This document shows, one piece after another, positions 16,384 through 25,312 of a stretch of 64,000 nt of DNA. The translations under genes and the position numbers were made by a program. The notes below the pieces were generated by a model that was not told the origin of the DNA, ran no database searches, and saw only the letters and a list, made by a program, of their open reading frames with translations. Position 1 is the first letter of the stretch. Each line of letters begins with the position of its first letter. This stretch comes from Bacillus proteolyticus (GTDB taxonomy: Bacteria; Bacillota; Bacilli; Bacillales; Bacillaceae_G), in contig NZ_MACH01000156.1 in assembly GCF_001884065.1 (NCBI RefSeq), forward strand, positions 1 through 64,000. The letters run 5' to 3'.

Positions 16384-16500
16384 CTATTTTTCATTAATTT
16401 TTTTATATACAGCAATACCATTTTCTACGATTTTATTAAATGAATAAACGGCGACTGTCTGCTCTTCTTTATTTAGTGCTACTGAAATAATCAATTAAGC
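16384..16500 (-). pseudogene. Gene-tail remnant, unknown
   Basis: Leftward frame ALNKEEQTVAVYSFNKIVEN then GIAVYKKINEK and stop, with no start and no upstream continuation. Family not recognised. Confidence 0.35.
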
Positions 16501-16547
16501 TAAAAATGCTATAATTAACCCAATCAAACTAAGGGGGAACGTTTATC

Positions 16548-17540
16548 TTGCACAGAAAATACATTCAATTTCATGAGTTCGGTAACCCAAAAGATGTATT
16601 ACAAGTTGAATATAAAAATATAGAACCATTAAAAGATAATGAAGTTTTCGTTCGTATGCTAGTTAGACCGATTAATCCATCTGACTTAATTCCAGTAACC
16701 GGAGCGTACGCCCATAGGATCCCTTTACCTAACATACCTGGTTATGAAGGTGTTGGCATTGTAGAAGATGTTGGCTCTTTCGTTTCTAAAGGCCTTATCG
16801 GTAAACGTGTTTTACCTTTACGAGGGGAAGGTACTTGGCAAGAATTTGTTACAACATCAGCTGACTTTGTAGTCCCTATACCTGATTCCATTGATGATTT
16901 CACAGCGGCACAAATGTATATTAATCCCCTTACAGCGTGGGTTACATGTACAGAAACGTTAAACTTACAAAGTAATGATGTTTTATTAGTGAATGCTTGT
17001 GGATCCGCTATTGGTCATCTTTTTGCTCAGTTATCGCAAATTTTAAATTTCCGACTCATTGCAGTGACAAGAAATAGTAAACATACAGAGGAATTGCTTC
17101 AACTTGGTGCCCATCATGTGATAGATACTTCCACTACCCCGCTACATGAAACCGTTATGGAATTAACAAACGGAATCGGTGCAGATGCTGCGATTGATTC
17201 TATTGGAGGACCAGATGGAAATGAATTAGCATTTTGTGTACGTCCAAATGGACACTTTTTAACTATCGGTCTTCTATCTGGAATACAAGTAAACTGGGCA
17301 GAGATTGTTACGAAAGCAAAAGTCCACGCTAACATATTTCATTTACGACATTGGAATAAAGACGTGTCACCATACAAATGGCAGGAGACATTTCGTCACT
17401 TAATCCGCCTAGTAGAAAATAAACAATTACGCTTTATGACGGTGCATTCTACGTATGACTTAGCGGATGTGAAAAATGCTGTTGATGTTGTGCAGTCTGC
17501 TGAAAAAACAAAGGGAAAAGTGTTTTTGACGAGTTATTAA
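16548..17540 (+). CDS. MDR-family oxidoreductase (quinone/enoyl reductase-like)
   Basis: A 330-residue medium-chain dehydrogenase/reductase. The N-terminal GroES-like domain has RPINPSDLIPVTG and IPGYEGVGIVEDVG. The NAD(P)-binding domain has VNACGSAIGHLFAQLSQIL, a variant of the usual GxGxxG, and GADAAIDSIGG. Catalytic-zinc ligands (Cys and GHE) are missing, so this is a zinc-independent enzyme of the quinone oxidoreductase / MECR enoyl-reductase branch, reducing activated double bonds with NADPH. The start is a TTG with AAGGGGG 10 nt upstream; no ATG fits the family N-terminus. It stands alone. Confidence 0.85.
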   Translation: MHRKYIQFHEFGNPKDVLQVEYKNIEPLKDNEVFVRMLVRPINPSDLIPVTGAYAHRIPLPNIPGYEGVGIVEDVGSFVSKGLIGKRVLPLRGEGTWQEFVTTSADFVVPIPDSIDDFTAAQMYINPLTAWVTCTETLNLQSNDVLLVNACGSAIGHLFAQLSQILNFRLIAVTRNSKHTEELLQLGAHHVIDTSTTPLHETVMELTNGIGADAAIDSIGGPDGNELAFCVRPNGHFLTIGLLSGIQVNWAEIVTKAKVHANIFHLRHWNKDVSPYKWQETFRHLIRLVENKQLRFMTVHSTYDLADVKNAVDVVQSAEKTKGKVFLTSY

Positions 17541-17657
17541 ATACAATTGAAGAAGTCCTTTTGATTGACCTTTTAAATAGACTAGACCGTACGTTTAGCG
17601 GCATATAATTGTAATTATCTGGTATAATTCTATTAAAAGGTGAAAGGAGATTCTAGC

Positions 17658-17963
17658 ATGTGGTTAATTACAGCACTTGCACCTGTTGTAATAGTTGGAG
17701 GAATTGTAGTATATGTGATTGGAAGGCTTAAACATAAATATAACAACGGTAACTTAGGTAAGAAAAAATCAAAAAACGCTCAAGTTTTATTAGATAGTTT
17801 AATACCAATGGGAATGCTTTTGGGGTGTTTAATCGGTATAATTGTCGATATATTTTTCCCGGATCATTCACTGTTTACAGTTGGTTTAGGAGCTGGAATA
17901 GGCTATTTATTTGGATTTTTTGCTTATGAAATTTATAGCAAGACAGGAAACGATTTTTCATAA
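17658..17963 (+). CDS. Small membrane protein
   Basis: A 101-residue protein with three helices: about 3-22 (ITALAPVVIVGGIVVYVIG), 50-66 and 75-93 (GLGAGIGYLFGFFAYEI), the last with small-residue spacing. A basic loop (KHKYNNGNLGKKKSKN) lies between the first two and should face the cytoplasm. No family is recognised. GAAAGGAG lies 9 nt before this ATG; a GTG six codons earlier overlaps that site and is rejected. Confidence 0.65.
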   Translation: MWLITALAPVVIVGGIVVYVIGRLKHKYNNGNLGKKKSKNAQVLLDSLIPMGMLLGCLIGIIVDIFFPDHSLFTVGLGAGIGYLFGFFAYEIYSKTGNDFS

Positions 17964-17979
17964 TCCAAAGGAATAAGCG

Positions 17980-18025
17980 GGACAGTACATAGTAATCATA
18001 TAAAATATGTAACTGTCCTTTATTT
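17980..18025 (+). terminator. Terminator
   Basis: GGACAGT / ACTGTCC stem with inner CATA/TATG pairing, then TTTATTTTT. Confidence 0.75.
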
Positions 18026-18058
18026 TTGCATCAATGTTATCACCTTACCTTCCGCATC

Positions 18059-18205
18059 CTATACACCTTTTTTATTGATTTTTCTCTCCTCCCTCTTTTG
18101 CATATCCGCTTTTTTGTTTTCATTGGATCTATACCCAAAGTAAAGTAGAGCACATGTAATAACGGAACCTAAAACGTATCCTAAAAAGCACCCTAACCAA
18201 AACAT
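18059..18205 (-). CDS. 48-residue single-helix membrane protein
   Basis: The frame starts MFWLGCFLGYVLGSVITCAL, giving one membrane helix (2-24), followed by a charged cytoplasmic tail (YRSNENKKADMQKREERKIN). Such micro-proteins are frequent in Bacillus and often annotated only as hypothetical. GGGGG lies 10 nt before the ATG, a modest site. The amphipathic charged tail and hydrophobic head argue for a real protein, but I know no family. Confidence 0.5.
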   Translation of the reverse strand: MFWLGCFLGYVLGSVITCALLYFGYRSNENKKADMQKREERKINKKGV

Positions 18206-18549
18206 AATGTAACTACCCCCAATGCATTATAAATTTTATGTACTATAACTCTTTAAGTGCTCAATCGTTTATTTCTATAAACTCTCTTAAAGGTTTTCGG
18301 TACCTCCGTTTTTTATTACAAATTGGAAATTCCCCTTAACCGCCTCTAAAGTTATTCATACCATTAATTCTCTCATTACCTCAAATAACAATTTTATTAT
18401 AAAATTAACACTTTCATTAAACATATATAAAGATTGCTATATTTCTTACTTTTCTCTTTGAAAAGAATATATACTACATTTGAAATAAGCGAGTTAGTAC
18501 ATCAGCCCTTCTCTATTTTAACTTTAGTCATGAACGAAAGAAAAATAAA
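18206..18549. other. AT-rich spacer
   Basis: No supported gene or strong hairpin. Confidence 0.5.
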
Positions 18550-18582
18550 AAAATCCCCTCAAAGCATAAACTTCAAGGGGTG
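18550..18582 (-). terminator. Terminator of YbjQ-family gene
   Basis: Read leftward: CCCCTTGAAG / CTTTGAGGGG then ATTTTTTTATTTTT. Similar CCCCTCAAAGCAT hairpins sit at 16360 and 22018. Confidence 0.7.
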
Positions 18583-18600
18583 AGCCTGTTTTTCATTTAC

Positions 18601-18912
18601 TTATATACGTACAGCTGTACCACTTACAGCAACCATTAACATTCCATCACGAACAACTTCGTAATCTACGTCAATACCAACGATAGCATTCGCACCTTTT
18701 TGTCTTGCAAGTTCTTTCATTTCATCCATCGCGATATCACGAGCTTCTTTTAGCTTGCTTTCATAAGAACCAGCACGACCACCGACAACATCACGAACTG
18801 AAGCAAATAAATCACGAACAATATTTGCACCCATAATAGCTTCACCATTTACAATATCAATATACTCAATAATTTCTTTACCTTGGATTCCAGACGTTGT
18901 TGTTACAATCAT
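18601..18912 (-). CDS. YbjQ/UPF0145 family protein
   Basis: A 103-residue protein, [20 protein letters not shown] onward, with [19 protein letters not shown] and [15 protein letters not shown]. These are the conserved blocks of the YbjQ (UPF0145) family, small pentameric soluble proteins once called putative heavy-metal binding; the biochemical role is unknown. The ATG is chosen because AGGAGAG lies 8 nt upstream; a GTG three codons before it overlaps that site. Monocistronic. Confidence 0.88.
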   Translation of the reverse strand: MIVTTTSGIQGKEIIEYIDIVNGEAIMGANIVRDLFASVRDVVGGRAGSYESKLKEARDIAMDEMKELARQKGANAIVGIDVDYEVVRDGMLMVAVSGTAVRI

Positions 18913-19116
18913 GACTGACACTCTCCTAATAACTTATAGTTTTTTGATTGGCTTTCTTATGTCTTTATTATGACATGGAAAAAGTATCTAATCTATTGAA
19001 TTACCTTACATGAATGTGACAATTTTGTAAGAATAACATATTATTTTACCTTCCCCTTACAATAACTACCTAAATTAACAGAATATTGTTATAATTAAAT
19101 TGGAGGAGGAGATAAA

Positions 19117-19578
19117 ATGAAAAAAATCACTTACATATGTGCTCTAAGTGTTCTATCTTTAACTTTAATAGGTTGTACAAGCACTTCTACTACAAATAAT
19201 ACTCCAAAAACTAAGCAAGAAAATACGAAAAATGCCATTCCATTAAACTCTGCAGACATTACAAACATTGAGATGCTTAAAACAACAAGTAATACTAGTT
19301 CCAAATCTCAAACAGATAACGAGGAAATCATACAATCAATCGCTTCAGCAGTCCAAAACGGAACACCGAAAACAATCACACTAGATCAAAAAAAGAAAGC
19401 ATCTGTACATTCTACAATAACCGTTACACATAAAGATGGCTCAAAAGAAGAGTTTCTTGTGTGGGTTGATAATAAGGAACAAATTACGATCGCTAAAGAT
19501 GAGGAGAAAGATAAAGTAGAAGGTGTGACGGTGAATATTAAAGACGTTAAAATGATGAAGGATTTTTTTAAAAGCTAA
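19117..19578 (+). CDS. Lipoprotein of unknown function
   Basis: A 153-residue lipoprotein. The signal peptide MKKITYICALSVLSLTLIGC has lipobox LIGC with Cys at residue 20, followed by a Ser/Thr/Asn-rich linker (to about 50) and a small C-terminal domain with KKASVHSTITVTHKDGSKEE and FLVWVDNKEQI, probably a single beta-rich domain. It should be anchored on the outer face of the membrane. GGAGGAG precedes the ATG. No partner gene is adjacent. Confidence 0.78.
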   Translation: MKKITYICALSVLSLTLIGCTSTSTTNNTPKTKQENTKNAIPLNSADITNIEMLKTTSNTSSKSQTDNEEIIQSIASAVQNGTPKTITLDQKKKASVHSTITVTHKDGSKEEFLVWVDNKEQITIAKDEEKDKVEGVTVNIKDVKMMKDFFKS

Positions 19579-19607
19579 AAAAAGATCCCTTTCAGCTTGA
19601 TAGATAT

Positions 19608-19787
19608 GTGGCGAGACCCCCTATTATCAAACTTGAGATGGTTCAAAGAGGAGTTACTACACCCGGACCAGGGAAGCCATCTATCGCTTGGAAGATAGGT
19701 GATTTTATACGTCGAAATACATCAATTACTATATTTACTGGTTCTCCAGGGGGCGAGCTTCAAAAAACAACAAAGACATTTTCTTAA
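19608..19787 (+). CDS. Doubtful 59-codon frame or gene remnant
   Basis: An open frame from GTG: ARPPIIKLEMVQRGVTTPGP, then GKPSIAWKIGDFIRRNTSIT and IFTGSPGGELQ. The composition looks protein-like, but there is no ribosome binding site before the GTG and the frame starts right after the lipoprotein stop. It may be the tail of a lost gene. It ends inside the hairpin at 19772. Confidence 0.35.
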   Translation: MARPPIIKLEMVQRGVTTPGPGKPSIAWKIGDFIRRNTSITIFTGSPGGELQKTTKTFS

Positions 19788-19803
19788 ATTGAAAATGTCT
19801 TTA
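19772..19803. terminator. Bidirectional terminator
   Basis: AAAGACATTTTC / GAAAATGTCTTT. It closes the leftward gene at 19808. Confidence 0.75.
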
Positions 19804-19807
19804 TAAA

Positions 19808-20404
19808 TTAATAAAACAATTTTGGGTCTGTATCTGTATTTTGAACCGTTTCTTCACTAATTTCAGTACTTGTAATACAACTTGTCGAAAATAAAATTGG
19901 TATACCACAAATAGTATCATTCATTACATCACGAAAAACTTTTGCAGCGACTTCTGTGAATGTTTGACATAGATTGGAAATATCATCATTAAAAAACTGA
20001 ATCACCTTTGCTGCAAAAACTGGAAAAACAACATTAGATCCACCTGGGAACTGTGGCTGTACAACAACTTGCTCAAAATACAAGTTGTTTTCTAAAGCTA
20101 CTTGAAAAAGGTGTGCAATTTCAAAAGCGTCTAAAGGACAAGGAATTGGATTTACAATTCCATCCCCAATAACACTAACAACAATAGTTACAGTTACATT
20201 GCCAAATTGCACTGTAGGTTTAAGAAGTGTAGCTAATGCAAATGCTTTTTCAATATCCGTAGTTTGTACTAAAATAATAAAATTCCCACCAGTCGGTATT
20301 AGCGGACCTACTGTTACAGTCGGATCAGCTCCGATTGAATTTCTGAGTTCGTTAAAATATGTGATCCATGGTGGCGAAAGTTGAGGTTGTACATGCTCGT
20401 CCAT
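19808..20404 (-). CDS. Conserved Bacillus hypothetical protein
   Basis: A 198-residue protein beginning MDEHVQPQLSPPWITYFNEL. It has repeated beta-rich segments with TVTVGPLIPTGGNFIILVQT, FEIAHLFQVALENN and VVVQPQFPGG, then a helical part with IQFFNDDISNLC. I recall close relatives only in spore-forming Bacillus, without known function. There is no signal peptide. AAGGAGGTGAAAAAAG is a very strong ribosome binding site, suggesting high expression, as for many spore-layer proteins; that link is only inference. Confidence 0.65.
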   Translation of the reverse strand: MDEHVQPQLSPPWITYFNELRNSIGADPTVTVGPLIPTGGNFIILVQTTDIEKAFALATLLKPTVQFGNVTVTIVVSVIGDGIVNPIPCPLDAFEIAHLFQVALENNLYFEQVVVQPQFPGGSNVVFPVFAAKVIQFFNDDISNLCQTFTEVAAKVFRDVMNDTICGIPILFSTSCITSTEISEETVQNTDTDPKLFY

Positions 20405-20523
20405 TCTTTTTTCACCTCCTTATAAAATTCTCAATACTATAATATAAGGAAAATCTAATAATACATTAGATATATTTATTATTTTTCATAATTACTTTTA
20501 TAAAGGGCAGCTCCAGTATTTTA

Positions 20524-20556
20524 GAAAATCCCCTCCAAAGGATTTGAAGGGGATTT
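20524..20556. terminator. Bidirectional terminator
   Basis: AAAATCCCCT...AGGGGATTTT hairpin with one internal mismatch, downstream of the hydrolase gene. Confidence 0.75.
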
Positions 20557-20672
20557 TCGTTTATATTCCATTACTACACAGACTCCAATAACCGATAGAA
20601 AAACGAGCTAAATCCCCCTAAATAGCTATATAGAGATAAAGTTGTTATTACAACATATTTTCCACTTTCAAC

Positions 20673-21581
20673 TTAGTTCTCATTAGAATATTTTTCTACA
20701 AAATCAAGAATCCTAGCATTAACTTCGTTAGAGAACTCACCATTGATTGCGTGAGATGCATTTTTCCAGTTAACTATATCGATATCTTTAACGTATTTTT
20801 TCCCAGTTTCAACTGCTTTTACTGAATTGTGCATTATACTTTTTTCAGCCATTAATGCAAGTATTGGAATATTGATATTTTTTAAGTCTTCTTTACTAAA
20901 TAGATCAGGTGCTGGCGTTTTAAGTTTATAGTTACGCATACCCGACTCGATTAACTTAGCGATAGGCTCATCATCATTTGTTTCTGCTCCTCCAGAAACA
21001 TAACTCAACATCTTTTCTCTTATAAACTTAGGTACAATAGGGACGGAAGCTGGAATAGATGCTAGAATCATCTTTATGGACATTTGCGTAAATACAAAGA
21101 CTGGGTCCAATAAACTAGCCGTAGCAATATGCTCTGGATTATATCTGGCCAAATTCATTGTTGTCCAACCACCAATTGAGACACCCACGATATGCACTTT
21201 TTCTAAACCTAATCCTTCAATTACTTCATTTAACCATTCTGCTTGTTGTTTTTGGTTTTCAATCACCTTCGTTTGCACACTCATTCCAGGTTCACCGAGT
21301 AAATCTATCGTGTAAACAGGCCTTTTCTCCCTTAGCCCTTCTAAATTGGGTACCCACATTGGAGTAGATGCACCACGCCCAGGGAGTAAGAGTATTGGCT
21401 CCTTATGTTTGTTTTCCTCTTTAGTAAAGTAATAAGCACGAATTGTGCCGTATTTAGTTTTTATATCTTTCGTATCGTTAGGCTTTGGAAGAAGTGCCAT
21501 TGATTCATCGTAGGCAATTTGAAAGTCTTCCTTTCCTTTTTCAGATGTAAAGTGACCAATCTTATTATCATCTCTCTTCAT
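20673..21581 (-). CDS. Alpha/beta hydrolase
   Basis: A 302-residue alpha/beta-hydrolase. The oxyanion region is EPILLLPGRGASTPMW, the nucleophile elbow is GVSIGGW (Ser within about residues 130-140), and the catalytic His is likely in WKNASHAINGEF near residue 280. The acid may be in LALMAEKS or the preceding strand. The substrate is unknown; relatives include esterases and haloperoxidase-like enzymes. There is no signal peptide, so it is cytoplasmic. GAAAGGAGG lies 8 nt before the ATG. It has its own downstream terminator. Confidence 0.85.
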   Translation of the reverse strand: MKRDDNKIGHFTSEKGKEDFQIAYDESMALLPKPNDTKDIKTKYGTIRAYYFTKEENKHKEPILLLPGRGASTPMWVPNLEGLREKRPVYTIDLLGEPGMSVQTKVIENQKQQAEWLNEVIEGLGLEKVHIVGVSIGGWTTMNLARYNPEHIATASLLDPVFVFTQMSIKMILASIPASVPIVPKFIREKMLSYVSGGAETNDDEPIAKLIESGMRNYKLKTPAPDLFSKEDLKNINIPILALMAEKSIMHNSVKAVETGKKYVKDIDIVNWKNASHAINGEFSNEVNARILDFVEKYSNEN

Positions 21582-21717
21582 TGGAATTCCTCCTTTCTAC
21601 AAATATATTGATGAACTTTATCAATATATTCATGGCAATAATCCATTGAAAATTTATCTTCTTTAAGCCAAAACTCTCATTTAGAAAAAAGAAAAGACAC
21701 CCTAAGGTGCCTTTCTC

Positions 21718-21756
21718 CGACTTGAACCATCTTAATTTTAATAATATATATTGGAC
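21718..21756. repeat. 39-bp dispersed repeat, copy 1
   Basis: The reverse complement matches 40141-40179 with one difference (GTCCAATATATATTATTAAA then ATTAAGATGGTTCAAGTCG). Beside it is a hairpin AAAGACACCCTAAGGTGCCTTT resembling the ends of YjcZ cassettes. Confidence 0.6.
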
Positions 21757-21816
21757 TCCCATCCAAATATTATTTTACCATGTTAAGTTGTTTTGTTCAT
21801 TGAGAAATACAATAGT

Positions 21817-21921
21817 TTATTTATGCCGGTCGTCTGTAGTAGGTCTTTTTGTAGTCCATGCGGCGATTAACAAGAGGACAATAGCGGTGATGACACCTAA
21901 AAGTATATTAATGTTAATCAC
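21817..21921 (-). CDS. Possible micro-membrane protein
   Basis: A leftward frame with one hydrophobic helix (INILLGVITAIVLLLIAAW) and a basic tail (TTKRPTTDDRHK). AGGAGG is present, but the only starts are a GTG almost inside that site or an unusual ATT at the right distance, so the start is unclear. Confidence 0.35.
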   Translation of the reverse strand: MININILLGVITAIVLLLIAAWTTKRPTTDDRHK

Positions 21922-22017
21922 CCTCCTAAGGAATATTATTATCAAAATGATATCACATTCAAACACCAACAAAAGGAATTAATATTAATTACAACCAAGT
22001 ATAGCATTTACAAATTC

Positions 22018-22052
22018 AAAAAATCCCCCTCAAAGCATCAGCTTTAAGGGGG
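22018..22052 (-). terminator. Terminator of PadR-DUF2812 operon
   Basis: CCCCCT...AAGGGGG stem with A/T tract, just after the DUF2812 stop. Confidence 0.75.
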
Positions 22053-22057
22053 TCCTC

Positions 22058-22672
22058 CTAGTATTTTCTCTCTTCATACAATCGATTTGCTTTATATGAG
22101 AAAAAGAAAAACATACCAATCGCAGCTGGGATAAACAACCATGAAATGCCCCTCATTAATGCAAATGGTGTTTCAAATAAGAATGATCCTAAAAATGCTG
22201 CACCGTGCATATCCCATAATCCTGGTGTATAGTATAGGCCTTTCGGATTTAAAATCGCTCCTAGATCAATTGTATTATTAAAGGTAAATAGGATTAACAG
22301 CGGCAAATAACATATCGCCAATTCTAGAAATGTCTTAGATAGACGCTTGTACTTCCCTGCTCGTGACATTTGATCTGAAAAAATGTCATCTTCACTTTCC
22401 TCATCTACCTTTTTAAAATATTGCGTGCCTGACCACCAATTACCGGCTATATGCTTCCAGCCACTATCTTCAAATAATGTACAGTAATTAATAAAGTCTT
22501 TTCTTCTATTAAATATTCTATGATCTATTTTAATTGTCGCATCTTCCGGTTCTGCGATTCTAAATTTATAACCGAATGTATTACTTTTTAATTGATAGCC
22601 TTTCCAAGCCATCTCTTCTAACCATTTTCCCTCTTTCTCAAAGTCTAAAAAGAATTTCAATCTCCACATCAT
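22058..22672 (-). CDS. DUF2812 membrane protein
   Basis: A 204-residue protein. The N-terminal domain (1-115) is soluble, with MMWRLKFFLDFEKEGKWLEE and WSGTQYFKKVDEE, as in DUF2812 proteins that partner PadR-type repressors. Two or three membrane helices follow (about 117-135 and 155-195). The PadR gene ends 12 nt upstream and the two form an operon. DUF2812 proteins are often thought to sense membrane or envelope stress together with the repressor; the signal is unknown. AGGGGAAGCG precedes the double ATG. Confidence 0.8.
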   Translation of the reverse strand: MMWRLKFFLDFEKEGKWLEEMAWKGYQLKSNTFGYKFRIAEPEDATIKIDHRIFNRRKDFINYCTLFEDSGWKHIAGNWWSGTQYFKKVDEESEDDIFSDQMSRAGKYKRLSKTFLELAICYLPLLILFTFNNTIDLGAILNPKGLYYTPGLWDMHGAAFLGSFLFETPFALMRGISWLFIPAAIGMFFFFSYKANRLYEERKY

Positions 22673-22684
22673 CGCTTCCCCTAA

Positions 22685-22999
22685 CTATACATTTAATAAG
22701 CTTTTTGTAACCCCAATAATATGCTGCATTCTCATAAAGTCTAAATGCAATACTTCTTTCCCGCGTTCAGTAATGACATACACTTTTCTTCGTTTATCTT
22801 CACTTTTTATCGACTCTATTAATTGTTGCTTTAATAAATTTTCAACCGCACCATATAATGTACCCGCCGCGATTTTCACTTGATGATTACTAAGTTCCTC
22901 CACCTTTTGCATAATTAAATATCCATGAGCTGGCTCTAATAAAGCTAAAAGAACGTAATACGTTGTTTCCGTTAATGGTAAATTTTTATCTCTATTCAT
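22685..22999 (-). CDS. PadR-family repressor
   Basis: A 104-residue winged-helix regulator: LTETTYYVLLALLEPAHGYL, then IMQKVEELSNHQVKIAAGTL and YGAVENLLKQQLIE, the winged-helix core of PadR subfamily 2, with a short dimerisation helix at the end. The ATG at 22999 is chosen, with GGAGG 5 nt upstream; a TTG four codons earlier overlaps that site. A perfect palindrome at 23032 in its promoter is the probable autoregulatory operator. Confidence 0.88.
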   Translation of the reverse strand: MNRDKNLPLTETTYYVLLALLEPAHGYLIMQKVEELSNHQVKIAAGTLYGAVENLLKQQLIESIKSEDKRRKVYVITERGKEVLHLDFMRMQHIIGVTKSLLNV

Positions 23000-23031
23000 A
23001 AAGACCTCCAATGTAACGATAAATATATAGC

Positions 23032-23047
23032 TAAACTATATAGTTTA
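23032..23047. promoter_or_regulatory. Candidate PadR operator
   Basis: TAAACTATATAGTTTA is a perfect 16-nt palindrome 33 nt upstream of the padR start. Related half-sites (ACTGTATAGTTT, ACAGTCAGACTGTATA) follow to 23080. Confidence 0.6.
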
Positions 23048-23100
23048 ACTGTATAGTTTCATTTTATACAGTCAGACTGTATATGTCAAATTAAGGTATA

Positions 23101-23136
23101 AAAAAAAACCTAGACCCCATAGGATCTAGGTTTTTT
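23101..23136. terminator. Terminator of SLH protein gene
   Basis: AACCTAGA / TCTAGGTT stem, flanked by A8 and T6. Confidence 0.85.
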
Positions 23137-24874
23137 AATACATAAACGTAATCGTCACCAAAGAATACCCTTCTTTTGCATTATACGGCTCTGCTTTATA
23201 CGAAACACGGTTTGATCCTTGTGGATAACCGATTTCTCCAATCGCCTTTTTCACATCTTGCAGTGAACCGTCCATTGATTGCTTATAAAGAACCTCAATC
23301 TTCTCTGGCTTTGCACTATAGCGCTGCTGCATTTTACTTTTTAATTCATTATAGCTATTTGCGATGTATTCATTCCCTAAATAACTTAACTTTGTATCTT
23401 TCAACATTTGTTGGTACACAGCTGATTTAGAGTTTCCCCCTACAATTTTACTCGTCAGTGTATCATAATAATTTGTAGTAGCTTGCGGATAATCCCCTCG
23501 GTTCCACACGTGATTCTTCGCAATTTGCTCATCTGATAAGTTGAAATATGAATACGTTACGCGGCCTTGTACATCTGGCACTGGATCATCAAATGTTGTA
23601 TCAAGATGGTACCACTTACTATCGATTTTCACTAAATTCCAAGCATGAGGCTGACCGTCTCCAGTTCCTACTACAAAATGATTCTCAATTCCAGCTTCTT
23701 TTAATAATTGATAGGTTAATAGTGTGTAACCTTGGCAAACGGCAGAACGATTCGCGAGTGCCTCATATGCTGTGTAAGCCTTATAAGACGTATCGTAAGA
23801 AACATGCTTTACTACATAATCATGAATCGCCTTCACTTTTTCGTGATCATCCATTCCAACTTGAGTAATAGAAGAAACGATTGCCTTCGCTTGCTTCATT
23901 ACATATTCCGTTTGTTCTTTCGTTTCACGATATGTAATCTTTAACGTAAATGTGTAATTTCCAGGTGATCCAGAAATTCCATATGAAACATTCGATCTAT
24001 TATAATTTGTATACTCATTTTTACTTGCAACTTCTTTATAGGCGTTAAAAAGTGTCTTCATTACTTCTTCCTGATTACTATTTTTCGTTTTATATGGAAG
24101 TGTAATATTCGTTTCGTACGCATTAATACGCTTTTGCACTTCATCTTTAAATGCTGTTAATAATGCCGTATCTTCTGTATCTTGCACCGCAACTTCAGGC
24201 TTTTTATATTTCAATGCATTATATAAAAACTGTGCATACTGTTCACGCGTTACCGTTTTAGCTGGTTCAAATTTCCCGTCTCCTGTACCAGATGCAATCC
24301 CGTTTGACTGCACCGCACTAATCGCGTTTTCTGCCCAAAATCCATTTGGAACATCATTAAATGTATGTTTTTGTTTAGCTGAAACTTGGAACGCATTTTT
24401 AATAATTTGCGCCATTTCTGCGCGGCTAACAGAATCTTTCGGTCTAAAACCGCCATTTCCATCACCTTTAAAAATCCCCAATTTCGTTAACGTTAAAACC
24501 TCTTCTGGAAACATTGTAGAACCTGAGCTAATATCACGATACGGATTATTTAAAGTAGACCCATCTTTTAATACATAACGGGCACCATCATTACTAAACG
24601 TACCACCTTGCTTATTCGGTACTAACACACGATAAATTAAAGCTGCAACTTGTTCCCTCGTCGCAACATCACCAAAACCAAATTTTCCATTTCCATAACC
24701 TGAAATAATATTTTTACCCGCTAAATCTTTAATCGCAGGATAGGACCAGTGCGATGCTGGTACATCAGAAAAAACGCCCGCTTCAGCAGCTTTCACATCA
24801 CTGCCATTTGTATATAATAAAGCACCACCAATAAGCGATAATGATGTAATTGATTTTAATAGTTTTATGTACAT
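23135..24874 (-). CDS. S-layer-homology protein with transglutaminase-like domain
   Basis: A 579-residue secreted protein. A signal peptide (about 1-30, ends SDVKAAEA) is followed by three SLH domains (FSDVPASHWSYPAIKDLAGK; SRAEMAQIIKNAF; FNDVPNGFWAENAI with TREQYAQFLYNAL). SLH domains bind pyruvylated secondary cell-wall polymer, so the protein is held on the cell wall. The C-terminal half is a transglutaminase-like fold with an apparent Cys-His-Asp triad: SAVCQGYTLL, QPHAWNLVKID, WYHLDTTFDDP. It may be a wall-bound protease or cross-linking enzyme. GGGAGAATGCATT precedes the chosen ATG. Confidence 0.9.
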   Translation of the reverse strand: MYIKLLKSITSLSLIGGALLYTNGSDVKAAEAGVFSDVPASHWSYPAIKDLAGKNIISGYGNGKFGFGDVATREQVAALIYRVLVPNKQGGTFSNDGARYVLKDGSTLNNPYRDISSGSTMFPEEVLTLTKLGIFKGDGNGGFRPKDSVSRAEMAQIIKNAFQVSAKQKHTFNDVPNGFWAENAISAVQSNGIASGTGDGKFEPAKTVTREQYAQFLYNALKYKKPEVAVQDTEDTALLTAFKDEVQKRINAYETNITLPYKTKNSNQEEVMKTLFNAYKEVASKNEYTNYNRSNVSYGISGSPGNYTFTLKITYRETKEQTEYVMKQAKAIVSSITQVGMDDHEKVKAIHDYVVKHVSYDTSYKAYTAYEALANRSAVCQGYTLLTYQLLKEAGIENHFVVGTGDGQPHAWNLVKIDSKWYHLDTTFDDPVPDVQGRVTYSYFNLSDEQIAKNHVWNRGDYPQATTNYYDTLTSKIVGGNSKSAVYQQMLKDTKLSYLGNEYIANSYNELKSKMQQRYSAKPEKIEVLYKQSMDGSLQDVKKAIGEIGYPQGSNRVSYKAEPYNAKEGYSLVTITFMY

Positions 24875-25057
24875 AATGCATTCTCCCAATACGTCTTCTA
24901 TTTTTGTTATTTTTTGTCGAAAAATCTAAAAGAATATGACAAAACACATTATACAATTAAAACTTTTCGGAGGATATATTAAATTTTAAAATATGCAAAA
25001 ACTCATATTACTATATTCTTTCGTATTAATATTATGCTAGTTTACTTGCGAGTATAT

Positions 25058-25213
25058 AAAGTGAAACTTTAATCAGTGGGGGTTTTGTTCATCCCCCACT
25101 GATTATCAGCCCGCACCAATCGGGCGTTTACGGGCAGTTGATCTCCCACCTAACTTCTTTGCTACAGCCGCATTTTAAGGTGGGAGTCTTACTGCCCGCA
25201 AATAGCGGGATAA
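25058..25213. repeat. Multi-hairpin intergenic repeat (bcr-like)
   Basis: Contains AATCAGTGGGGG/CCCCCACTGATT, AGCCCGCACCAATCGGGC, CTCCCACCT.../AGGTGGGAG and CTGCCCGCAAATAGCGGG. The inverse-orientation relative of 11528-11754. Each module can fold alone, so the transcript would be a chain of stems. Confidence 0.7.
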
Positions 25214-25312
25214 ATAAAAAGAAAAATACTAATGTAACATTGTTAATATACATATCGCTTTTTGAGCTTTTATTCCGCTAAAATGTAGCCTATAAAAACA
25301 ATGCTATCCCCA

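Noticed and set aside
16384-16500. Remnant as a second YbjQ gene
   Set aside because: The terminator beside it resembles that of the YbjQ gene, but the translated tail shares no residues with YbjQ.
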